Shown here one piece after another: positions 1 through 5,965 of a DNA stretch of 12,150 bases (positions within the stretch are counted from its first letter, which is position 1; each line of letters begins with the position of its first letter). Source of the stretch: Verrucomicrobiota bacterium (lineage in GTDB: Bacteria; Verrucomicrobiota; Verrucomicrobiia; Opitutales; Opitutaceae); contig JAFAAS010000071.1 of NCBI GenBank assembly GCA_023426435.1, forward strand, positions 1 to 12,150. Reading direction: 5' to 3'. Both the position numbers and the translations under genes were made by a program. The notes under the pieces are model-generated. The model saw only the letters and a list, made by a program, of their open reading frames with translations, was not told the origin of the DNA and did not search any database.

Positions 1-27
1 GCCCTACCCTCCGAAGGAACGTGGCGG

Positions 28-816
28 TCAGCGGTTGCGCACGCGTTGGAGATAGCCGCGGAGACCGAGGATGGTTTGCGCGTGAATCTGGCAGATGCGC
101 GATTCGGTCAGGCCGAAAACCGCGGCGATTTCGGCGAGGCGCATGTTTTCGAAATAATACATGGCGAGGATCTTCTTCGGTATATCGGGCAGTTCCGCCA
201 TTCGTTGAGTGAGAAGCTCCAGCAATTCGCGCTTCTCCAGGTTTTCGCGGCCGGTGACGTCGGTTTCGTCGGCGAGCAACTCGTGCAGCGAAGCGCCCTC
301 CCCTTCTTCGCCGTCGGCGCGGTGGTCGATCGCAAGGAACGTCACGGGACGCGCGTCTTCGACCCACTTCGCGTAGTCTTTTTGCGTGAGGCCGAGCGCG
401 GTGCAGATCTCTTCATCGGTGGCAGCGCGGCCGAGCTTCTGTTCGACCTCGATGATGGTTTCCTTGAGCTTGCGCGAACGCGCGCGGGCGCGGCGCGGAC
501 ACCAGTCCATGCGACGCAACTCGTCCAGGATCGCCCCGCGGATCCGCATCGCGGCGTAGCTGGCGAAGGTGCAGCCCTGCTCGGGATCGAATTTGCGGAC
601 GGCGGCGATGAGACCGGTGACCCCCACGCTGTAGAGATCGTCGGCGTCGATGTGCGTGGGAAGGTTGAGTTTGATGCGATCGACGACATTGCGCACCAAA
701 TAGAGATGGCGCTCGATGAGGTCCTTTTCATCGACGGCACCCGGCGACACGCCCTGATAGGCGCGCCAGACGGTTTTGGGAGCGGCATCCATGCCTGCGG
801 CAACGGCGGAGTTCAT
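28..816 (-). CDS. fliA: Flagellar sigma factor FliA (sigma-28)
   Basis: The 262-residue protein is a sigma-70-family factor of the FliA/WhiG type, which directs RNA polymerase to late flagellar, motility and chemotaxis promoters. Visible parts in order: region 2 at about residues 30-105, with DADDLYSVGVTGLIAAV (57-73), then SYAAMRIRGAILDELRRMDW (86-105), very like the FliA region 2.3-2.4 block; a region 3 helix set at about 115-165; and region 4.2 at about 222-252, a helix-turn-helix around LAEIAAVFGLTESRICQIHA. Length is normal for the family. It is the last gene of the minus-strand flagellar block, 25 bp after the small membrane-protein gene. The ATG at 816 is used; an in-frame ATG eight codons later is possible, since neither has a clear Shine-Dalgarno site. 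Its activity is probably restrained by an anti-sigma FlgM encoded elsewhere; no flgM is seen here. Identity is firm, the exact start less so. Confidence 0.95.
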   Translation of the reverse strand: MNSAVAAGMDAAPKTVWRAYQGVSPGAVDEKDLIERHLYLVRNVVDRIKLNLPTHIDADDLYSVGVTGLIAAVRKFDPEQGCTFASYAAMRIRGAILDELRRMDWCPRRARARSRKLKETIIEVEQKLGRAATDEEICTALGLTQKDYAKWVEDARPVTFLAIDHRADGEEGEGASLHELLADETDVTGRENLEKRELLELLTQRMAELPDIPKKILAMYYFENMRLAEIAAVFGLTESRICQIHAQTILGLRGYLQRVRNR

Positions 817-841
817 GAGAGAAGCGGGAGCGAGGGGTTAG

Positions 842-1147
842 TTATTTGTGTTTAGAAGCGGGTGAGGCCGGTGCAGGGGCAGCGGCCGCAGCGGAGGCGG
901 TGGCGGCGGCGTGGCGCGCGAGAATGGTTTCGCGAATCCCGCGCACGAGGACGGTCCAGAACCAGCGGAAGAGCAGCGCTCCCACCAGGCAGCCGATGGC
1001 GGCGTCAAAAAAAATGCGATCGGCCGAGCGGTCGGCGGCGTAACCCGCGAGCGCGGCGCAAAGAAATCCGGCAATTCCGCCGATGAGAAAGACGAATTTC
1101 ATGAAACGAAAGCGGTCGAGTTTGGCGTGTTGAGCGGAGCGACGCAT
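842..1147 (-). CDS. Small two-helix membrane protein, function unknown
   Basis: I do not recognise this 101-residue protein. It has a short basic N-terminus, two hydrophobic helices (about residues 17-38, FVFLIGGIAGFLCAALAGYA, and 46-68, FDAAIGCLVGALLFRWFWTV), then a cytosolic-looking basic stretch and an Ala/Pro-rich tail ending SKHK. A small membrane hairpin protein fits. It sits between flhF and fliA, the position where many flagellated bacteria carry flhG (a MinD-like ATPase), but it has no resemblance to an ATPase. The flanking gaps are 88 bp to flhF and 25 bp to fliA, so co-transcription is likely. The start is uncertain: ATG at 1147 gives 101 residues, while ATG at 1102 (MKFVFLIGG) gives 86 and overlaps in ATGA fashion the stop of a possible 30-codon upstream frame starting at 1191. 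Neither has a good ribosome binding site. A role in flagellar placement or assembly is only suggested by position. Confidence 0.7.
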   Translation of the reverse strand: MRRSAQHAKLDRFRFMKFVFLIGGIAGFLCAALAGYAADRSADRIFFDAAIGCLVGALLFRWFWTVLVRGIRETILARHAAATASAAAAAPAPASPASKHK

Positions 1148-1176
1148 GTCGTCGATGCGTCGAACCGGCTGCGGGC

Positions 1177-1208
1177 AGCGAAGCTCACCATGAATTCTTC
1201 GCTTCGCT
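1177..1208. repeat. 8-bp inverted repeat in the flhF / small-membrane-gene gap
   Basis: AGCGAAGC at 1177-1184 is the perfect inverse of GCTTCGCT at 1201-1208, with a 16-base loop. On the minus-strand transcript the hairpin encloses an ATG at 1191. There is no following T-run, so it is not a typical rho-independent terminator; it might shape translation or mRNA stability between the two genes. A chance palindrome cannot be excluded. Confidence 0.4.
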
Positions 1209-1235
1209 CAGAGGGACCGATCGAAGTGTGCGAAA

Positions 1236-2339
1236 TCATGATCTGGTCCCCTCCGGAAGCGTGCGGCGGGCGATGGCGCCGGAGACATCTTCCTCGCAAT
1301 CGCCGGTGAGCGACGGGCCGGTCGCGAGGAAGAGCGGTTCGATGTCTTCGTCGAAAAGGAAGTCCCACAACTTGCCCCATTGCGGGACCTCATCGAGGTG
1401 GGTGAAGATGAGATGGGTCGCGCCGAGATCGCGGCCCGCGGCGTAGGCGTCGCGCATCGCGTGGCGATCGTAAGCGGCGTTGAGCACGACCACGCGTTCC
1501 GTGATCCGCTCGCGATCGAGCCAGGTGGCGAGTGCGGCATTGTCGATCGGACGACGCGGCGAGATGCTCGGCAGATCGAAATAAACAAAACCGCCCGGCA
1601 CGGCAGGTTCGGTGGAACACGGAAAATGCGCGAGCGGCACGCCAAGCGCCTCCGCAAACACGGGCAGCGGGCCGAGCGGGTTGGGACGATCGAACTCGAT
1701 CGTGACAACGTGGCCGGTGCGGGCGCGGCGAAACACCTCGAGCGAGAGCCATTTGCACAGGGCGGTGGTGCGACCGACCCCGGAAGTGCCGAGAAACGCC
1801 GCGCGCGAAATCGGCGCGCGCGTCGGACGTGACTCGGCGCGTTCGCGGAGCAGCCGTGAGGTTTCGGCGAGGGCGCGGTGCAGCGGGAGACGGTTGATTT
1901 CGCGCCAGTCGGAACCGGATTGAAGGCGGTTCAACGCGGTTTCGGTGAGACCGGAGCGACGCAGCAGATCGGTGAGACCGATCGGCGTATGGCGAATGTC
2001 GATACGCGGACGCGGTTCGACGACCGCGGCGACCTCCGGCAACGCGGGCTCGGCGGACACCGCGGAAAGCGAGGCGGATTCGTCGCGCGCCGGTTGCGAC
2101 GCTGGCGCGCTCGGCGCGGCGGCGGCGTGTTCTTCGGCGGCGGAAGCGGTTTGCGCGATCACCTCGAGCCGGGCGCCGGAGAAGAGCTTGCGCAGGCCCT
2201 TCGGTTCGACGGAGCGGACGGAGAGCACGCGGGCATTCTCGCCGAGCTTTTCGCGAATGGCCGAAACGGCTTCCTCCGCGGAGCGGACCGTGAATTTGAA
2301 GCAGGAGCCCGGAGCGGGCCGTGTCGAGGGCGCGGGCAT
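1236..2339 (-). CDS. flhF: FlhF-like SRP-family flagellar protein with degenerate GTPase motifs
   Basis: FlhF is a membrane-associated SRP-type GTPase that recruits early flagellar parts and sets flagellar position and number. This 367-residue protein has the family layout: an N-terminal domain (residues 13-62, FKFTVRSAEEAVSAIREKLG onward), a low-complexity Ala/Pro linker (about 64-115), an N-type helical bundle (about 118-170) and a G domain (about 178-367). The fold is traceable (AFLGTSGVGRTTALCKWLSL at 181-200, FAEALGVPL at 228-236, FTHLDE at 312-317), but the nucleotide motifs depart from consensus. The Walker A lysine is Arg190 (codon CGC at 1770-1772), the DTYR-type G2 motif reads FDRPN (216-220), the DTAGR G3 motif reads DLPS (255-258), and TKLD reads THLD (313-316). 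It is therefore probably a weak or inactive GTPase. Its ATG lies 3 bp after the flhA stop, implying translational coupling. Identification rests on fold pattern plus context. Confidence 0.85.
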   Translation of the reverse strand: MPAPSTRPAPGSCFKFTVRSAEEAVSAIREKLGENARVLSVRSVEPKGLRKLFSGARLEVIAQTASAAEEHAAAAPSAPASQPARDESASLSAVSAEPALPEVAAVVEPRPRIDIRHTPIGLTDLLRRSGLTETALNRLQSGSDWREINRLPLHRALAETSRLLRERAESRPTRAPISRAAFLGTSGVGRTTALCKWLSLEVFRRARTGHVVTIEFDRPNPLGPLPVFAEALGVPLAHFPCSTEPAVPGGFVYFDLPSISPRRPIDNAALATWLDRERITERVVVLNAAYDRHAMRDAYAAGRDLGATHLIFTHLDEVPQWGKLWDFLFDEDIEPLFLATGPSLTGDCEEDVSGAIARRTLPEGTRS

Positions 2340-2342
2340 GGG

Positions 2343-4526
2343 TTAGGCGGCGGCTTTCAACGGGACTTCGGCGCGCGCGAGCTGTGGCGGCGCGGTGACG
2401 ATGCCGGCATTTTCGATTTCGGTGGCGGTCGGCAATTCCTGGAACGCGAGCACCGTGAGACGCGGGAACGAGGATTCGAAGAAGCGCTTGAGCGGCAGGC
2501 GAACTTCGCTCGAGACGACCAGGATCGGCGGCAGACCTTCGCCGACGAGGCCGCTGGTGCGGCGGTTGAGTTCTTCGAGCAGGTGGCGCGTGGTCGTTGG
2601 ATCGAGCGCGAGTCCGACATCGGTCGCGGAACGCTGCACTTTCGAGCCCAGCCATTGCTCGAGCCGCGGATCGAGCGTGGCGGCGCGCACGACGCCCGGG
2701 CGGCACTCGTATTCGGGAACGAAATACAAGCCAAGGCGGCGGCGAATGAGCTCGCTGAGATCGTCGGGATTCTTTGAAAGCGCCGCGAAGTCGCCGATCC
2801 CTTCGAGGATGAGCGGCAGATTGACGATCGCGATGTTCTCGCGAAGCAGGTTTTGCAGCACGCGCTGGATGATGCCCAGGGAAACGAGGTCGGGCAGGAG
2901 CTCGGCGACGAGTGCGGGCTGCGACTGCTTGAGGTGATCGACGAGCGACTGCACTTCCTGGCGTCCGAGCAGGTGATGCGCGTGGGCTTTCAGCGTTTCG
3001 GACAGATGTGTGATGAGCACCGACGCGGGATCGACGACCGTGTAGCCGTTGACTTCGGCGGTCTTCTTTTCGGCGTCGTCGATCCAGGTGGCATCGAGAT
3101 TGAAGACGGGTTCGCGCGTGGGCACGCCGCGGAGGCGAACCTTGCTCGCGGAAACATTCATCGCGAGCAGGCGGCCGGGATGGAGATTGCCGCGCGCGAG
3201 CGGTTTGCCGCGCAGGAGGAAACGGTAGTCGTTGGCCTCGAGTTCGAGGTTGTCGCGCACGGAGATTGGCGGAACGACGATGCCCTTTTCGCGTGCGAGC
3301 GTTTTGCGCACGCCGGTGACGCGCGCGAGGAGGTCGCCGCCGGTTTTGGCGTTGGCGAGATTGAGGAGGCCGTAACCGATCTCGATCGCGAAGACATCGA
3401 CCTCGATGAGCTTTCGCACGTCTTCCGTCGCGGGCGGGGCCGCGGGAGCGGCGGAGGTGCCGTTGTTGTTGTCGCCGCCGGCTTTTCCGTCGGCGGTTTT
3501 TCCGGGTTTTCCGGATGCAGCGTCCGCGCCGCTGGCTTGGCCGGACGCGGCCTCCTGTTCCTTGACGATTTTGCCGATGAAAGCCGCGATGCCGGCGAGA
3601 ATGACGAACGGCAGCATCGGCATGCCGGGCATGAAGCCGAAGAGAAGAAGCATGCCCGCGACGATCTTGATGGCGCGCGGATAGCGGAGGAGCTGGCTCG
3701 CGAGTTGCGAACCGAGGTTGTTGTTTTCCGCGGCGCGCGTGACGAGCAAGCCGGCGCCGACGGAGAGGATCAGCGCGGGGATCTGGGAGACGAGACCGTC
3801 GCCGATCGAGAGCAGCGTGAATTTTTGCAACGATTCGCCGAGCGACATGCCCATCTGCAGGACGCCGATGGCGAAACCGCCGATGACGTTGACCAGCGTG
3901 ATGATGATGCCGGCGATGGCATCGCCGCGGACGAATTTCGACGCGCCGTCCATCGCGCCGTAGAAGTCGGCTTCCTTTTGCACCTTCAAGCGGCGCGCGG
4001 TGGCCTGGACCTCGTCGATGATGCCGGCGTTGAGCTCGGCATCGATGGCCATCTGTTTGCCGGGAAGCGCGTCGAGGGTGAAACGCGCGCTCACTTCGGC
4101 GATACGGCCGGCGCCCTTCGTGATCACGACGAAGTTGATCACGACGAGAATCAGGAACACGACGGCGCCGACGATGTAGTTGCCCTGAATGACGAAGTGG
4201 CCGAAGGCGTCGATCACCTGGCCGGCGTAGCCGTTGACGAGCACCTGGCGCGTCGAGCTGATGTTGAGAGCGAGCCGGAAGAGCGTGAGCGCGAGGAGAA
4301 GCGTCGGGAAACTGGAGAACTCCGGCGGCTCCTTCACATAGACGATCGCGAGCAGGACGAGCAGCGAGAGCCCGATGTTCAACGCGAGGAACAGGTCCAG
4401 CAGCGCCGTCGGGATCGGCATGATCAGCAGCAGGACCGTGACGAACAGGCCGCCCGTGAAAAGGAGGTCGGCGCGCTTCATGAGCGCGTTGACGGGGCTG
4501 CTGGCAGTGGCGGCGGGAGCGACCAT
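2343..4526 (-). CDS. flhA: Flagellar type III export-gate protein FlhA
   Basis: FlhA is an inner-membrane component of the flagellar export gate. It couples proton flow to export and docks chaperone-substrate complexes on its cytoplasmic domain. The 727-residue product has the full architecture: an N-terminal membrane half (about 20-320) with the FHIPEP family blocks RLALNISSTRQVLVNGYAG (84-102) and GKQMAIDAELNAG (156-168), and a conserved Asp202 in the FVRGDAIAGI stretch. A linker follows at about 323-367, unusually rich in Gly/Ala/Asn/Lys, with an NNN run, and then the cytoplasmic domain (about 368-727). Length is slightly above the common 690-700, explained by that linker. It lies 71 bp after flhB and 3 bp before flhF. 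The start is ATG 4526, although the nearby GGAGG fits a CTG at 4535 better; an in-frame TAG at 4551-4553 rules out anything further upstream. Identity is very secure. Confidence 0.97.
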   Translation of the reverse strand: MVAPAATASSPVNALMKRADLLFTGGLFVTVLLLIMPIPTALLDLFLALNIGLSLLVLLAIVYVKEPPEFSSFPTLLLALTLFRLALNISSTRQVLVNGYAGQVIDAFGHFVIQGNYIVGAVVFLILVVINFVVITKGAGRIAEVSARFTLDALPGKQMAIDAELNAGIIDEVQATARRLKVQKEADFYGAMDGASKFVRGDAIAGIIITLVNVIGGFAIGVLQMGMSLGESLQKFTLLSIGDGLVSQIPALILSVGAGLLVTRAAENNNLGSQLASQLLRYPRAIKIVAGMLLLFGFMPGMPMLPFVILAGIAAFIGKIVKEQEAASGQASGADAASGKPGKTADGKAGGDNNNGTSAAPAAPPATEDVRKLIEVDVFAIEIGYGLLNLANAKTGGDLLARVTGVRKTLAREKGIVVPPISVRDNLELEANDYRFLLRGKPLARGNLHPGRLLAMNVSASKVRLRGVPTREPVFNLDATWIDDAEKKTAEVNGYTVVDPASVLITHLSETLKAHAHHLLGRQEVQSLVDHLKQSQPALVAELLPDLVSLGIIQRVLQNLLRENIAIVNLPLILEGIGDFAALSKNPDDLSELIRRRLGLYFVPEYECRPGVVRAATLDPRLEQWLGSKVQRSATDVGLALDPTTTRHLLEELNRRTSGLVGEGLPPILVVSSEVRLPLKRFFESSFPRLTVLAFQELPTATEIENAGIVTAPPQLARAEVPLKAAA

Positions 4527-4543
4527 GGCGATCAGCGCAACGA

Positions 4544-4548
4544 CCTCC
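4544..4548 (-). promoter_or_regulatory. Shine-Dalgarno GGAGG upstream of flhA
   Basis: This is the only strong Shine-Dalgarno core next to a gene start in the window. It lies 17 bases before the flhA ATG (4526), which is longer than usual, but 8 bases before an in-frame CTG at 4535, which is ideal. Either the ATG is used with long spacing or translation begins at CTG, adding three residues. Confidence 0.55.
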
Positions 4549-4597
4549 GGCTAGATTTCGCGTGAACGGGGATGACGAAGTGCATCGTGTTCGTTCC

Positions 4598-5701
4598 CTA
4601 CGCGATTTGCTCGAGCCGCCGCGCCTTGAGGCGGTGGAAGTAGTATCGGTGCGTCCGATACACGACGGCGAGAATGCCCGCGACGGCCTGATAAAGCTCG
4701 GCCGGGATCGCTTCGCCGACCTTGCCGAGCGCAAAAAGCATGCGGGCGACCGGCTTGTTTTCCACGGTCGGAACACCGTGCTCCGCCGCGAGGGCCTTGA
4801 TGCGTTGGGCGAAACGATTTTCGCCTTTCGCGAGCACGATCGGGGCGCTGTCCTTGCCGCGCTCGTATTTCAGGGCGACGGCGAAGTGGGTCGGGTTGGT
4901 GACGACCACGTCGGCCGTCGGCACGGCGGAAAGCATCTGTTTTTGCAGGAGCCGCCGGGCCATGCGGCGCATCGCGGACTTGGCCTGCGCGCTGCCTTCG
5001 GCGTTCTTGTGCTCATCCTTCACCTCCTGCTTCGTCATCATCAGCTGGCGAGCGGTCTTGAACTTCTCGTAGCCGTAGCTGATCGCGGTGACGACGCCGA
5101 GCGCGAGGGCCAGCCGGGTGAGGAAGATGAGCGAGGCGTTCAGCAGAAATTGGCCGAGATACCCGGCTTCGACCGGCGCGCTGAACAGCGGGTCGAGCAT
5201 GAGCCCGCGCACGCCGAGGTAGAGCGCGCTGCCGATGGCGACGAGTTTCAGGAGCTCGACGCCCGCCTTCACGAAGGCGGATTTGTTGAAGATGTTGGAG
5301 AATCCGGTGACGGGATTGAGCTTCTCGGGTTTGAAGCCGATGGCGTTGGGCGACATCCGGAACCCGCTTTGCAAGCCGCCCGCCAGGAGTGCGGCGCCGA
5401 CGCACGCACAAAGCATCGGAGCGAGCGCGCGACCGCTGGTGAGCAAGGCTTCGTTGAGCTGGATGTTAATCGTGTCGCGCTCGACCGGCATCGACGTGAA
5501 CTGCGTGAACATGCTCGTCGCGTATTCGGCGATGTCGCGCGAAGCGGCTTTCGCGGTGAAACCAAGCGCTCCAATGACGGCGGCGAGCATCAACAAAACC
5601 GAGAGCTCGGGGGAGCGCGCAAACTGACCGCGATCCCAAGCTTCATTGAGCTTCTTCTCGGTCGGCTGCTCGGTTTTTTGATCCTGATCGGTGTCCGCCA
5701 T
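4598..5701 (-). CDS. flhB: Flagellar export substrate-specificity switch FlhB
   Basis: FlhB is the inner-membrane export-apparatus protein that switches secretion from rod/hook to filament substrates after self-cleavage. The 367-residue product shows the family's N-terminal signature ADTDQDQKTEQPTEKKL (2-18), four hydrophobic segments (about 33-52, 92-110, 145-166, 186-212) and the cytoplasmic domain with the autocleavage motif NPTH at 269-272 within VVTNPTHFAVALKY. Length is normal. A GTG at 5710 would add three residues (MQP). The ATG at 5701 is preferred because MADTDQDQ is the usual beginning of the family and because the sigma-54-like site would put the transcript start at about 5709. 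It is first in the minus-strand block, 71 bp before flhA; the usual upstream partners fliPQR are absent, and valS lies there instead. Identity is very secure. Confidence 0.96.
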   Translation of the reverse strand: MADTDQDQKTEQPTEKKLNEAWDRGQFARSPELSVLLMLAAVIGALGFTAKAASRDIAEYATSMFTQFTSMPVERDTINIQLNEALLTSGRALAPMLCACVGAALLAGGLQSGFRMSPNAIGFKPEKLNPVTGFSNIFNKSAFVKAGVELLKLVAIGSALYLGVRGLMLDPLFSAPVEAGYLGQFLLNASLIFLTRLALALGVVTAISYGYEKFKTARQLMMTKQEVKDEHKNAEGSAQAKSAMRRMARRLLQKQMLSAVPTADVVVTNPTHFAVALKYERGKDSAPIVLAKGENRFAQRIKALAAEHGVPTVENKPVARMLFALGKVGEAIPAELYQAVAGILAVVYRTHRYYFHRLKARRLEQIA

Positions 5702-5720
5702 TGGTTGCACCCGCGTTTTA

Positions 5721-5737
5721 GCAACGCCGATGCCAAT
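5721..5737 (-). promoter_or_regulatory. Sigma-54-type -24/-12 promoter candidate for flhB
   Basis: Read on the minus strand, ATTGGCATCGGCGTTGCT matches the sigma-54 consensus TGGCAC-N5-TTGCW with one mismatch (C to T), and the GG and GC doublets have the exact 10-base spacing. The predicted start of transcription is near 5709, leaving a leader of only about 8 bases before the flhB ATG and no Shine-Dalgarno site. Sigma-54 control of flagellar structural operons is well known in several phyla. The very short leader is the main reason for doubt. Confidence 0.5.
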
Positions 5738-5750
5738 GGGGTTTCCTCGG

Positions 5751-5780
5751 ATATTAGCCGCTCATCATCAGCGGTTTAAA
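5751..5780 (-). promoter_or_regulatory. Weak sigma-70-like promoter with a dyad in its spacer
   Basis: On the minus strand, TTTAAA (5780-5775) and TAATAT (5756-5751) are separated by 18 bases, each matching the -35/-10 consensus at four of six positions. Nearly the whole spacer is the inverted repeat CCGCT-GATGATG-AGCGG (5758-5774). A dyad in a long spacer is the arrangement seen at MerR-type operators, but no regulator is identifiable and the boxes are weak. Confidence 0.3.
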
Positions 5781-5841
5781 CTTTTATATGCGAGCCCGAG
5801 AGCGTCATCGGGAGCCCGGGCCTGCGTTTCGCGGGATGTCG

Positions 5842-5856
5842 CGGCAAAAATTGCCG
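5842..5856. repeat. Perfect palindrome CGGCAA-AAA-TTGCCG in the valS-flhB gap
   Basis: A 6-bp perfect inverted repeat with a 3-base A/T core lies 109 bp downstream of the valS stop. It could be an operator or a small hairpin; no T-tract follows on either strand, so it is not a standard terminator. The remainder of the valS-flhB gap (5702-5965) holds two further short hairpins, CCCGA/TCGGG at about 5795-5812 and CTTCC/GGAAG at 5939-5953, and no credible gene. Confidence 0.4.
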
Positions 5857-5965
5857 GTGGGACGCGCGCGAGAGGACGGTTCGCTGAACGACGCGTGACT
5901 GCTTTCCGTGAGGCGCCGGCTCGCCGGGGACGGCTCGGCTTCCCTCTTGGAAGGAACGCGCGCGA

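Noticed and set aside
46..855. A 269-codon plus-strand frame opposite fliA
   Set aside because: Antisense shadow of a clear sigma factor gene, with no family pattern.
2853..4565. A 570-codon plus-strand frame opposite flhA
   Set aside because: The product is extremely rich in Glu/Asp/Arg with no domain pattern, as expected from the complement of a membrane-protein gene; flhA on the other strand is certain.
1390..4776. A minus-strand open frame of 1128 codons across flhF, flhA and part of flhB
   Set aside because: It is out of frame with all three real genes and codes for an Arg/Ser/Pro-rich product, a frame shadow of GC-rich coding sequence.
5781..5812. TATAAA-containing stretch plus CCCGA/TCGGG hairpin as the valS terminator
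   Set aside because: No T-run follows the hairpin on the minus strand and the stem is only 5 bp, so termination is not supported.
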